Source: Azospirillum sp. CAG:239 (GTDB lineage Bacteria > Pseudomonadota > Alphaproteobacteria > RF32 > CAG-239). From it: a DNA stretch of 35,477 nt. The DNA lies in the NCBI GenBank assembly GCA_000436375.1, contig FR885426.1:1-35477 (forward strand). The letters are read 5' to 3'. A program made the translations under genes and the position numbers. Positions 25,890-32,846 of the stretch are shown here, piece by piece (position 1 is the stretch's first letter; each line of letters begins with the position of its first letter). Below the pieces are notes generated by a model. It did not search any database and had not been told where the DNA came from. It worked only from the letters and a program-made list of their open reading frames with translations.

Positions 25890-25921
25890 TTGACTTTGAA
25901 ATAAATAAGAAATATATTTCT
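25890..25921 (+). promoter_or_regulatory. Promoter of structured RNA with embedded operator 2
   Basis: TTGACT (25890-25895), 17 bp, TATATT (25913-25918): a near-consensus promoter. The -10 lies inside the perfect 14-bp palindrome AGAAATATATTTCT (25908-25921), exactly 40 bp from operator 1. Transcription should begin near 25925. Confidence 0.7.
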
Positions 25922-26209
25922 TCTGATATATTTAAGTTATTATGATTTTAAATATATCAGATAGTTGCGGCAGCGCTCAACTATCCGAAGGGCTAGAGAT
26001 AGTCCGGCGAATTAGCGTTCGCTCAAGGCACAAAGCAGGGTTTGGATATAACTCTGAAACTTAATTGTGGACTTTTTCCGCAATTAGGACTATATCCCCG
26101 GTTATAAAAGCCTTTTATGGCCGGGGAAGCCCGGGGCGACCCGGGGCCATTTCTTTGTGCATGGTTACGCTAACTTCTCCGGCCACCTTTTCCAAGGTGG
26201 TTTTTCTTT
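25922..26209 (+). ncRNA. Highly structured RNA of about 285 nt, unclassified
   Basis: No reading frame explains this stretch. Helices seen directly: TCTGATATATTTAA (25922-25935) with its exact complement at 25948-25961; GATAGTTG (25960-25967) with CAACTATC (25978-25985); GGGCTA / TAGTCC closed by GAGA (25990-26005); GCGAA / TTCGC (26007-26022); long-range GCACAAAG (26028-26035) with CTTTGTGC (26153-26160); GGATATA / TATATCC (26044-26050, 26091-26097) enclosing AATTGTGG / CCGCAATT (26063-26085); CCCCGG / CCGGGG (26096-26126); CCCGGG / CCCGGG closed by GCGA (26130-26145). Loop TTAGCGT (26012-26018) can pair with ACGCTAA (26167-26173). A terminator ends it. I could not match it to tmRNA, RNase P, SRP or 6S RNA. 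It may be free-standing or a leader of the next gene. Confidence 0.7.
26183..26209 (+). terminator. Intrinsic terminator of structured RNA
   Basis: CCACCTT (26183-26189), loop TTCC, AAGGTGG (26194-26200), then TTTTTCTTT. It lies 30 bp before the next gene start. CCGGCC (26179-26184) overlaps the stem and could instead pair with GGCCGG (26119-26124), which would compete with the terminator. Confidence 0.88.
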
Positions 26210-26239
26210 AGCTCTCTCATTTTACGGAAAGGAGGGACT

Positions 26240-26506
26240 ATGGAAAAAGAACTATCTCTCACAATCATCCACAATGACCAGGGCGAAGAGGGCTGTCTGC
26301 TCACGCAAGACGACATGCGGCAGCTGCTTAAAAATTTCCGCCGGGAGGCGCAGCTGAGTTTCGAAGCCTTGGGCAAACTCTGCGACATTGACCCCGAAAT
26401 TCTTCAGGATTATGAAGAAGGAATTTACAATTTGCGGCCGGAAGCCTACCGGCTGATTCTTCACGTTTACGGTTTGCTGTTTGACGATTTCAAAGTCAAA
26501 AACTGA
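26240..26506 (+). CDS. Small HTH-like protein
   Basis: An 88-residue protein with a strong GGAGGG four bases before the ATG. Residues about 22-82 (MRQLLKNFRREAQLSFEALGKLCDIDPEILQDYEEG, given only in part) follow an XRE-type helix-turn-helix in which the recognition helix is short; the first 20 residues form an extended acidic stretch. It is not AT-rich like the two XRE genes. It is downstream of the structured RNA and its terminator, so readthrough or attenuation could control it. Three bases separate its stop from the convergent ABC gene. The DNA target is unknown. Confidence 0.75.
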   Translation: MEKELSLTIIHNDQGEEGCLLTQDDMRQLLKNFRREAQLSFEALGKLCDIDPEILQDYEEGIYNLRPEAYRLILHVYGLLFDDFKVKN

Positions 26507-26509
26507 CCG

Positions 26510-28270
26510 TCAACGATTGCCGTTTTGCATCATGAAACCGTCAACCTGCATATTGTAAAGCTTGTAATACAGGCCTTTTTTGCGCAACAGGCTCAGATGG
26601 GTTCCCTGCTCGACAATGCGTCCTTTGTCAAAAACCAGAATCCGGTTCATCTCACGCAGGGTTGACAGACGATGGGCTATGGCGATGACGGTCTTGTTTT
26701 TCATCAGCCGGACCAAAGATTTTTGAATATGCTTTTCGCTTTGGCTGTCCAGCGCCGAGGTCGCCTCGTCAAAAACCAGTATCGGCGCGTTTTTCAAAAT
26801 GGCGCGGGCAATGGCAATCCGCTGGCGCTCGCCGCCGGAGAGCACGACTCCGCGGTCGCCGACTTTGGTCTGGTAGCCGCCCGGAAAGGCGCGGATAAAC
26901 TCGTCGGCGCCGGCCTGACGCGCCGCGAGGTAAATTTCCTCTTCCGTCGCATTGGTGCGGCCATAGCGGATATTGTCAAACAACGAGCGGTTAAACAGAC
27001 AGACGTCCTGAGGAATCGCCGAAATCAGCCGATGCAGCGAATCCTGCCTGACGTCTCTGATATCCGTACCGTTGACTTTTATGCTGCCGGCAGTCGTATC
27101 ATAGTAACGGGCAATCAGTTTGATAAAAGTCGATTTGCCGCTGCCGGAATGCCCGACCAACCCGACCTTTTCGCCGGCTTTAATCGTCAGGTTCAGATTT
27201 TCGAAAAGGTTTTCCCGGCCGGCGTAGGCAAAGGAAACGCCGTCAAATTCTATTTCAGCCTTGACTGCGCGGAGATCTGCGGCGTTGGGACGGTCCTTCA
27301 GTCCCGGTTCTACCGCCAGCGTGTCCAGTGCCGACTTGAGCTGGCCGTGAATACGCATGACATTGCTGTAAACCCAAGTCAGCTGAAAAACCATGCCGGC
27401 AATCATCGCAAACAGGGAATTGGCATAAATAAAGCCGGTCGTGTCGATAGCGCCGCGGCGGAAAATCCATATTGAAAGAAACATGAAACCGAGCATGGAC
27501 ACAACCGCAAAAAGGTTCTGTGTCAAGTGAATCCAGGCTTTGGCCTTTTGTTCGACGTTTTCGGCCCGGCGCAGAATCCGCAGGTGTTTTATCAGGTTCA
27601 ACCGCTCGAAACGGAAATTGGCAAAGCTTTTAATCTCGCTGTAATTGGCCAGACTGTCGACAATAACGCCGTTGGCCAGACTCTGCCGGCGGCTGGTTTC
27701 CCGTGAAAGTGCCGAACGCTTTTGGCCGAGTTTCCAGCTGACCAGAACAATCAGCGTCAGCCAAAGCATCATCGCCGCAAAAAACCAAACATTCATAAAG
27801 CTCAAAATGCCGATGGCAATCAATACGTACATTACCATTGACGTTGACATCATAAACTCGTTGAAGCCGTCCAACACGCCGGTATTAAGCTGGGTAACCT
27901 TATTGGAAATATTGCCGGACATTTCCTGTGTGAAATATGCTATGGAATGGCGGTTAACATAGTCAAAGCTGTCACGGATAACCAGCGTCCGCACCTGTGG
28001 CAGAATCCGCGCGGCGATAAACATGGTAACGTCAAAAAATATGACCTTGCCCAAACCCAGCACAAAAGCGGCAAGCGCAAAACCGACGATTTTGTCCCAA
28101 TAGTCCGGGGTTCCGACCTCGCCGGCCGCGGTACTGTAAATCTTGGCCAAATACAGCGGATAGACCTGCCCGCACAGCTGGGAAAGAAAATTGAGCGCCA
28201 GTACGGAAACGACCAGCAGTTTGAAAATACGAATATAATGCCACAAATACCTGAAGGGTGTTTTTTCCAT
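26510..28270 (-). CDS. ABC exporter, fused membrane and ATPase domains
   Basis: A 586-residue half-transporter that would act as a dimer in the inner membrane. An N-terminal six-helix domain (about residues 15-325) is followed by an ATPase domain with Walker A GHSGSGKST (Lys379), signature LSGGERQRIAIARA near 475, Walker B LVFDEATSALD near 499 and a switch His in IAIAHRLSTL. This layout fits lipid, peptide or drug exporters of the MsbA type; the substrate is not evident. It is the only gene of its unit here and is divergent from the PTS operon across about 96 bp. Confidence 0.92.
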   Translation of the reverse strand: MEKTPFRYLWHYIRIFKLLVVSVLALNFLSQLCGQVYPLYLAKIYSTAAGEVGTPDYWDKIVGFALAAFVLGLGKVIFFDVTMFIAARILPQVRTLVIRDSFDYVNRHSIAYFTQEMSGNISNKVTQLNTGVLDGFNEFMMSTSMVMYVLIAIGILSFMNVWFFAAMMLWLTLIVLVSWKLGQKRSALSRETSRRQSLANGVIVDSLANYSEIKSFANFRFERLNLIKHLRILRRAENVEQKAKAWIHLTQNLFAVVSMLGFMFLSIWIFRRGAIDTTGFIYANSLFAMIAGMVFQLTWVYSNVMRIHGQLKSALDTLAVEPGLKDRPNAADLRAVKAEIEFDGVSFAYAGRENLFENLNLTIKAGEKVGLVGHSGSGKSTFIKLIARYYDTTAGSIKVNGTDIRDVRQDSLHRLISAIPQDVCLFNRSLFDNIRYGRTNATEEEIYLAARQAGADEFIRAFPGGYQTKVGDRGVVLSGGERQRIAIARAILKNAPILVFDEATSALDSQSEKHIQKSLVRLMKNKTVIAIAHRLSTLREMNRILVFDKGRIVEQGTHLSLLRKKGLYYKLYNMQVDGFMMQNGNR

Positions 28271-28296
28271 CGCCGGCCTTTTCCATTAACTCAAAA

Positions 28297-28325
28297 TTGA
28301 CACATTGCTGATATTGTAATAATAT
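28297..28325 (+). promoter_or_regulatory. Strong promoter of the PTS operon
   Basis: TTGACA (28297-28302), 17 bp, TAATAT (28320-28325): close to sigma70 consensus. It drives the gene at 28367 and probably EIIA, HPr and the methyltransferase. Confidence 0.75.
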
Positions 28326-28339
28326 GTTTTTTAGTTTGC

Positions 28340-28349
28340 GTGTTAACAC
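28340..28349. promoter_or_regulatory. Palindrome GTGTTAACAC just after the PTS operon start
   Basis: A perfect 10-bp palindrome located about 8-18 bases after the expected transcription start, a usual place for a repressor site. No regulator is identified. Confidence 0.35.
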
Positions 28350-28366
28350 ATATTACAGGAAAAACG

Positions 28367-28786
28367 ATGGAAACACAATATTACACCTTGATAGAAAAAC
28401 AGGATTTCTTTGAAATTATCGAAAACAAGTTCGGCGAACTGGCTATTTTTATCGACGCCCGCGACGGCAGCCCGGTTAATCCGGTGCTGGAGTTTGACGG
28501 CAAAAAAACCGCCCTGCTGAAAAGAGACGAACGGCTGGCCGTGCGTCTGGACAACATCGACGAGGAAACCAAAGGCCCGCTGGCCGAAGCCGAATTTGTG
28601 CTGATTGTCGAACTCAACGGCAAAATGGTTGAGAGAACCTACGGCGTACCGGTTGAAAATGTTGAAGAAATCGAATTTAAGGGACGCCAGACCCGCGCCG
28701 ACGAAATCGTCAAAGCCAAGAGCAAAGAAGATGTCATGAAGAGTTTCGGCGCTATCCGCAGCTGGAGTTGTGGTGGCAAACAATGA
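28367..28786 (+). CDS. Unknown 139-residue protein, first gene of PTS operon
   Basis: I do not recognise it. The ATG at 28367 has AGGA eight bases upstream. The protein is acidic and seems to be of alpha/beta type with no signal peptide or membrane segment: FFEIIENKFGELAIFIDARDG and VLEFDGKKTALLKRDERLAV near the start, VLIVELNGKMVERTYGVPV in the middle and a helical KAKSKEDVMKSFGAIRSW end closing with SCGGKQ. Its stop overlaps the EIIA start as ATGA, so it is translated with the PTS proteins and may act with them. Confidence 0.75.
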   Translation: METQYYTLIEKQDFFEIIENKFGELAIFIDARDGSPVNPVLEFDGKKTALLKRDERLAVRLDNIDEETKGPLAEAEFVLIVELNGKMVERTYGVPVENVEEIEFKGRQTRADEIVKAKSKEDVMKSFGAIRSWSCGGKQ

Positions 28787-29181
28787 TAGGATTAGTTCTG
28801 GTTACACACGGCAATCTGGCCAAAGAGTTTATTTCCGCCATGCAGCATGTGGTCGGCAGACAGGAGCAGGTTGAAGCCGTCTGCATCGGCCCGGAAGACG
28901 ATATGGAAATGCGCCGCGCCGAAATTCTGAAAAAAGTCGGCGAAGTCGACAAAGGTCACGGCGCCATCGTGCTGACCGACATGTTCGGCGGCACCCCGTC
29001 CAATCTGGCCATTTCAATCATGGACCGCGCAAAAGTGGAAATCATCGCCGGCATTAACCTGCCGATGCTGATAAAACTGGCCTCGCTGCGCAAAGACAAA
29101 TCGCTGAAAGAAACCGTCGAAGGCGCGCAGGAAGCCGGCAAAAAATATATTAACATCGCCTCGCAACTTTTGGGAATGTAA
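28783..29181 (+). CDS. PTS EIIA component, mannose (ManX) family
   Basis: A 132-residue protein with MIGLVLVTHGNLAKEF at the start, in which His9 is the phosphorylated residue of the ManX-type EIIA, and LTDMFGGTPSNLA, the other active-site loop. Alphaproteobacteria usually lack the transport components and use this protein with HPr as a regulatory phosphorelay. The ATG overlaps the preceding stop; HPr starts one base after its own stop. No EIIB, EIIC or EIID gene is present in the window, in line with a regulatory role. Confidence 0.93.
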   Translation: MIGLVLVTHGNLAKEFISAMQHVVGRQEQVEAVCIGPEDDMEMRRAEILKKVGEVDKGHGAIVLTDMFGGTPSNLAISIMDRAKVEIIAGINLPMLIKLASLRKDKSLKETVEGAQEAGKKYINIASQLLGM

Positions 29182-29182
29182 A

Positions 29183-29461
29183 ATGACTGACAAGACTGTT
29201 TCCGCCGTTTTGGAAATCAAAAACAAAAAAGGCCTGCATGCCAGAGCCGCCGCCGCTTTCGTCAAGGCCATCGAAGATCTGGACGCCGAGGTGACCGTTG
29301 AGCGAATCGGCCAGAAAGTCAACGGCTGTTCGATTATGGGACTGATGATGCTGGCCGCCGCCAAAGGCACAACGATTTCAGTAACCTGCGCCGGCAATCA
29401 GGCCAAGGAAGCCCTTGATGCGCTTACCCTGCTGATTGACAGCAAATTCGGCGAAGAATAA
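29183..29461 (+). CDS. ptsH: Phosphocarrier protein HPr
   Basis: A 92-residue HPr. The phosphorylation site is His19 in GLHARAAAAF, and the regulatory serine is Ser50 in VNGCSIMGLMMLAAAKG, the target of HPr kinase in alphaproteobacteria. Length and pattern are normal. EI (PtsP) and HprK are not in the window. Together with EIIA it forms a phosphorelay controlling, for example, carbon and nitrogen balance, stress response or potassium transport in related species; the output here is unknown. Confidence 0.95.
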   Translation: MTDKTVSAVLEIKNKKGLHARAAAAFVKAIEDLDAEVTVERIGQKVNGCSIMGLMMLAAAKGTTISVTCAGNQAKEALDALTLLIDSKFGEE

Positions 29462-29472
29462 GTTCGCAAAAC

Positions 29473-30396
29473 ATGAAGAAGAAAGCGCCCCGCAACAAAA
29501 CTATCAGTCTGACCGGAAAAGAAACCGCCGCCTATGCGGCGAGAACCGTGCGACTGACCAGGACGGCGGCGCTTTCCGAAGTTTTGGACAAGACTATTTG
29601 TCAGGACGCGCTCAAGGCGCTTGATTTGCTTCCCGATGCCTGCGCCGACCTGCTGATTGCCGACCCGCCGTATAACCTTACCAAAATTTTCGGCAAAAGC
29701 ACCTTTAAGGAAATGGACTTTGACGCCTACAAGCTGTGGCTGGACAAATGGCTGGCCAAAACCGTCCGGCTGCTGAAAGACGACGCTTCCGTCTATATCT
29801 GCGCAGACTGGAAAACGTCCATTGCCATTCCCGAAATTGCCGGCAAATACTTTATTCTGCAAAACCGGATTTCGTGGGAGCGCGAAAAAGGCCGCGGCGC
29901 GTTGAACAACTGGAAAAACTGTCTGGAAGACATCTGGTTCTTTACCAAAAGCCGCAATTACAAATTCAATCTGGATGCGGTTAAGGTTCAGCGTCCGGTA
30001 ATTGCACCTTACCGCGACGAAGCGGGCCGCCCCAAGGACTGGGTAGACGACGGTAAAGGCCGCTACCGACTGACCGCGCCGTCAAACGTCTGGACGGACA
30101 TATCCATTCCGTTCTGGTCAATGCCTGAAAATACGCCGCATCCGACTCAAAAGCCGGAAAAACTGATTGCCAAACTCATTTTGGCGTCCAGCAATGCCGG
30201 CGACGTTGTTCTCGACCCGTTTCTCGGTTCGGGAACAACTTCCGTTACGGCAAAGAAACTCGGGCGGCACTACATCGGCATCGAACGCGAAAAAGAATAT
30301 GCCGCCATTGCCGAAAAACGGCTGGAAGACGCCGATGCAAACCGTACCATTCAGGGCTTTGAAAACGGCGTCTTCAAAGCGAGAAATTTTGCCTGA
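29473..30396 (+). CDS. Orphan beta-class DNA methyltransferase
   Basis: A 307-residue N6-adenine or N4-cytosine DNA methyltransferase. The catalytic motif IV is DPPY at residues 64-67, and the AdoMet-binding motif I (DPFLGSGTT) comes later near 248-256, which is the beta-class order. HPTQKPE near 222 is the usual motif before the AdoMet site. It has a 40-residue basic N-terminal extension and no C-terminal RAMA-like domain, so it is unlike CcrM (GANTC). No endonuclease gene is beside it, so it acts alone or regulates. It starts 11 bases after HPr, so it may share the PTS transcript; a weak hairpin follows. Confidence 0.9.
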   Translation: MKKKAPRNKTISLTGKETAAYAARTVRLTRTAALSEVLDKTICQDALKALDLLPDACADLLIADPPYNLTKIFGKSTFKEMDFDAYKLWLDKWLAKTVRLLKDDASVYICADWKTSIAIPEIAGKYFILQNRISWEREKGRGALNNWKNCLEDIWFFTKSRNYKFNLDAVKVQRPVIAPYRDEAGRPKDWVDDGKGRYRLTAPSNVWTDISIPFWSMPENTPHPTQKPEKLIAKLILASSNAGDVVLDPFLGSGTTSVTAKKLGRHYIGIEREKEYAAIAEKRLEDADANRTIQGFENGVFKARNFA

Positions 30397-30437
30397 AAAC
30401 CTCCTTATAACTAAATATCTGTAAGCTATAGCCTTGT

Positions 30438-30460
30438 TTCCGGAAGTTTCGGAATTATTT
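30438..30460 (+). terminator. Weak hairpin after the methyltransferase gene
   Basis: TTCCG (30438-30442), loop of seven, CGGAA (30450-30454), then TTATTTTCT. A short stem with an interrupted T tract, so weak support. Confidence 0.3.
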
Positions 30461-30515
30461 TCTATCATGTCGTTACGTTGACAGTTTAAAATAATTTTTA
30501 ACAAGGAGTAAGATT

Positions 30516-30650
30516 ATGAAAAACGAGAAAAGTTCAATGAAATCTGCCAGTGCCGAAAGTTCAAAATCTTCTAAATCCGCCAGCTCTTCAGGTTCCAGCT
30601 CGGGTTCGAAAAAATCCAGCAGCGACAGACGCTGCGGCTGCGGCGAATAA
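30516..30650 (+). CDS. 44-residue Ser/Lys-rich peptide with CGCG end
   Basis: A short gene with an excellent ribosome site, AAGGAG seven bases before the ATG, and a strong terminator 20 bp after its stop, so it is very likely real. It encodes MKNEKSSMKSASAES, followed by a run of Ser, Lys, Ala and Gly, ending SSSDRRCGCGE. Ser is close to half of the residues. It has no signal peptide or hydrophobic segment, and is basic. The two Cys in CGCG could bind metal or be modified. It resembles nothing I can name; precursor-peptide, nucleic-acid binding or metal-binding roles are only possibilities. The promoter is not clear. Confidence 0.75.
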   Translation: MKNEKSSMKSASAESSKSSKSASSSGSSSGSKKSSSDRRCGCGE

Positions 30651-30669
30651 GCCTATCCGATAAACTCCG

Positions 30670-30705
30670 CCTCCGCTTCGGATTTTAAACCGGGCGGAGG
30701 TTTTT
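30670..30705 (+). terminator. Intrinsic terminator of the 44-residue peptide gene
   Basis: CCTCCGC (30670-30676) pairs with GCGGAGG (30694-30700), with further pairing in the loop, followed by five T. Confidence 0.9.
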
Positions 30706-30770
30706 CGTTGTCAAATGACAATCCAGCGATTATATTGTGAAAAGTGAAAAAATTTTACGGGATTTCGAGA

Positions 30771-31391
30771 ATGAAAAAAATTGCAGCTGCTTTCTTCGGA
30801 CTGGCTTTGTTTTGCTCAGGCAACGCCGCGGCACAGACCGCCGACGACATCAAAAAGATTGAGAATTATCTGAACGGAATTAAAACCATGGAAGCGCGCT
30901 TTGTGCAGACGGCCAGCAACGGCAATACCGCAGAAGGAAAATTCTATATCGAAAAACCCAACAAAATCCGCATGACCTATGATGCACCCACTTCGGTACT
31001 GATTGTCGGCGACGGCAATTTCATCGTCTACAACGATACCGAACTCGACCAGGTTACGCATATAGACTATGACGACATTCCGGCCAGCCTGATTTTGGCA
31101 AACGACATCAAAATTGACGGCAAAAAGGTTAAAATTACCGACTTTTACAAAGATGCGGGCATTACCACGGTTACCCTCGACTACAAGGAAAAAGGCGATA
31201 TCGGGCCGATTACGCTGACTTTCGGCAACGACCCCTTTGAACTGAAGCAATGGAAAATCGTCGACCCGCAAAGCGTGGAAGTTACGGTTTCGCTGTATGA
31301 CACCGCCCGTGACCTGCCGCTGGACGAAAACCTGTTTAAATTCAAAAAAGGCGGTTCTTCGCCGCTGAACTACAAAGGCAGAAAAAAATAA
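30771..31391 (+). CDS. lolA: Outer-membrane lipoprotein carrier LolA
   Basis: A 206-residue periplasmic chaperone that takes lipoproteins from LolCDE to the outer membrane. It has a signal peptide (MKKIAAAFFGLALFCSG, cleavage near AAAQ) and then an incomplete beta-barrel pattern with NYLNGIKTMEARFVQTASNG and GKFYIEKPNKIRMTYDAP typical of LolA. The ATG at 30771 is chosen over an in-frame GTG at 30744, whose extension would spoil the signal peptide. The next gene xth begins directly after its stop. lolCDE and lolB are not in the window. Confidence 0.93.
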   Translation: MKKIAAAFFGLALFCSGNAAAQTADDIKKIENYLNGIKTMEARFVQTASNGNTAEGKFYIEKPNKIRMTYDAPTSVLIVGDGNFIVYNDTELDQVTHIDYDDIPASLILANDIKIDGKKVKITDFYKDAGITTVTLDYKEKGDIGPITLTFGNDPFELKQWKIVDPQSVEVTVSLYDTARDLPLDENLFKFKKGGSSPLNYKGRKK

Positions 31392-32204
31392 ATGGACGGG
31401 ACGACTTTTAAACTGGCGACATGGAACGTCAACTCCATTCGAATCCGCATGGAGCTTCTGAAAAAATTTACAGCACAGGAAGATCCGGACGTTGTCTGCA
31501 TTCAGGAAGTCAAGGCCAAGGAAGAAGACTTTCCGTTTGAAGAGGTGCGGGCACTCGGTTATCCGCATATTGCGTTGTACGGCATGGCCGGCTACAACGG
31601 CGTGTGCATTCTTTCCAAAACGCCGCTGAAAGACGTCGAACAGAAAAACTGGGTCGGCAAAACCGATGCCCGGCATATTTGCGCCAAAGTTTTCGACGAT
31701 ATTGAAATCAACAACATCTATATTCCGGCCGGCGGCGATATTCCCGACCCGATAGCCAACCTTTCCTTTGCCCATAAGCTGACGTTTATGGACGACGTGG
31801 CGGAATGGTGGGAACAGCATCGGAAGACTTATGCCGGCAGGAAAATGATTGTCTGCGGCGATTTTAACGTCGCGCCGCTGGAAAACGACGTTTGGAATCA
31901 CAGACAAATGCTGAAAATCGTTTCGCATACGCCGGTAGAAATCGAAAGGCTGACAAGGTTGAAAAATTCGCTGAACTTTGTCGACGTACTGCGCAAATTT
32001 CATCCGGAACCGGAAAAAGTCTATTCCTGGTGGAGCTACCGCAATCCGAACTGGCAGACTAACAACAAAGGCCGCCGCCTGGATCACATTTGGATGACGC
32101 CGAATCTGGAAAACCGGCTGATTTCGGTTAAAATACTCAAGGAAGCGCGCAATTGGGAACGTCCCTCCGACCATGTGCCGGTTATTGCGGAAATCAAACG
32201 CTGA
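31392..32204 (+). CDS. xth: Exodeoxyribonuclease III family AP endonuclease
   Basis: A 270-residue base-excision repair nuclease that cuts at abasic sites. The catalytic set of the fold is present: ATWNVNSIR (Asn12-13 region), VVCIQEVKA (Glu), GYNGVCIL, an active Tyr in IPAG-adjacent INNIYIPAGG, CGDFNVAP (Asp-Asn), RRLDHIW and PSDHVPV (Asp-His). The first base of the ATG follows the lolA stop immediately, so it is translated from the lolA message. It has no good ribosome site of its own, so coupling is likely. It is convergent with the regulator gene, three bases apart. Confidence 0.93.
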   Translation: MDGTTFKLATWNVNSIRIRMELLKKFTAQEDPDVVCIQEVKAKEEDFPFEEVRALGYPHIALYGMAGYNGVCILSKTPLKDVEQKNWVGKTDARHICAKVFDDIEINNIYIPAGGDIPDPIANLSFAHKLTFMDDVAEWWEQHRKTYAGRKMIVCGDFNVAPLENDVWNHRQMLKIVSHTPVEIERLTRLKNSLNFVDVLRKFHPEPEKVYSWWSYRNPNWQTNNKGRRLDHIWMTPNLENRLISVKILKEARNWERPSDHVPVIAEIKR

Positions 32205-32207
32205 CAG

Positions 32208-32834
32208 TTACATTTTCAATTTATAGCCGCCGTCTTCGGTCATAATCAGCTGAGCGTCGGGATCTTCGTGTTCGACTTTCTGGCGCAGGCGGTAGATATG
32301 CGTTTCTATCGTATGGGTGCTGACGTCGGGACTATAGCCCCAGACTTCCTGCAAAAGTTCGTTTTTGGAAACGATCTTATCTTTCGCCTTATACAGATAT
32401 TTGATTATTGCCACTTCTTTTTCGGTCAGTTTGACGGTTTCATCGTTGCGGAGGTTCAGAATCTCACGGGCGACCGGACGCAGTTCATAGCGGTTGAAAT
32501 GCAGATAGCCGTCGGCCGAATTATCGAGAAGATTGCTGCCGGCGCGAAGCTGGTTCAGAAAAACGTCAAGCTGCAGCGGCTTAGCCACGGTTATGTTGAG
32601 ATTGGAGTTTCCAAAAGCTTCATCGGTTTCCGAAAGCAGCAGAAAAACCGGCGTTTTGGGATGGCTGGCGCGAATGTCTTTTAAAAGCGCGGGCTTGTCG
32701 TCCAAAACGACAATATCAAGAATGCCGGCGTCCTTTTCCTCGACGATACTGAACTCCGGCGCATAATACTTAATCTGGCCGCACAGGTCCTCGGCAAAAG
32801 AAGCGTTATCGGAAATAAAAAGCAGATTGGGCAT
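32208..32834 (-). CDS. OmpR-type response regulator with divergent receiver
   Basis: A 208-residue regulator. The N-terminal receiver (about 1-105) is short and divergent: the acidic pair is Asp9-Asn10, the probable phosphorylation site is Asp45 (VVLDD) and the conserved Lys-Pro is at 85-86. The C-terminal winged helix (about 110-208) is standard, with LTEKEVAIIKYL, LLQEVWGYSPDVSTHTIETHIYRLRQK and TEDGGYKL. GAGGA upstream of the ATG overlaps the end of the porin gene, 12 bases away, so both are on one transcript. No histidine kinase is in the window. The loss of one acidic residue suggests weak or phosphorylation-independent activation. Confidence 0.88.
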   Translation of the reverse strand: MPNLLFISDNASFAEDLCGQIKYYAPEFSIVEEKDAGILDIVVLDDKPALLKDIRASHPKTPVFLLLSETDEAFGNSNLNITVAKPLQLDVFLNQLRAGSNLLDNSADGYLHFNRYELRPVAREILNLRNDETVKLTEKEVAIIKYLYKAKDKIVSKNELLQEVWGYSPDVSTHTIETHIYRLRQKVEHEDPDAQLIMTEDGGYKLKM

Positions 32835-32846
32835 CAGACGGGTCCT

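Noticed and set aside
25985..26010. RNase P RNA, suggested by GATAGTCCGG resembling GAAAGTCCGG
   Set aside because: The other conserved blocks (for example ACAGAA with its context) are missing and the transcript is about 100 nt too short.
26044..26126. Type III toxin-antitoxin RNA
   Set aside because: The order promoter, RNA, terminator, gene fits, but the RNA is not a tandem repeat and the gene product is HTH-like rather than a ToxN-type nuclease.
25922..26209. tmRNA or group I intron
   Set aside because: No tRNA-like acceptor and T arm, no tag frame, and no exon context or proper order of the intron core strands.
30478..30483. TTGACA as -35 for the 44-residue peptide gene
   Set aside because: The matching -10 would fall on the ribosome site, leaving no room for a leader.
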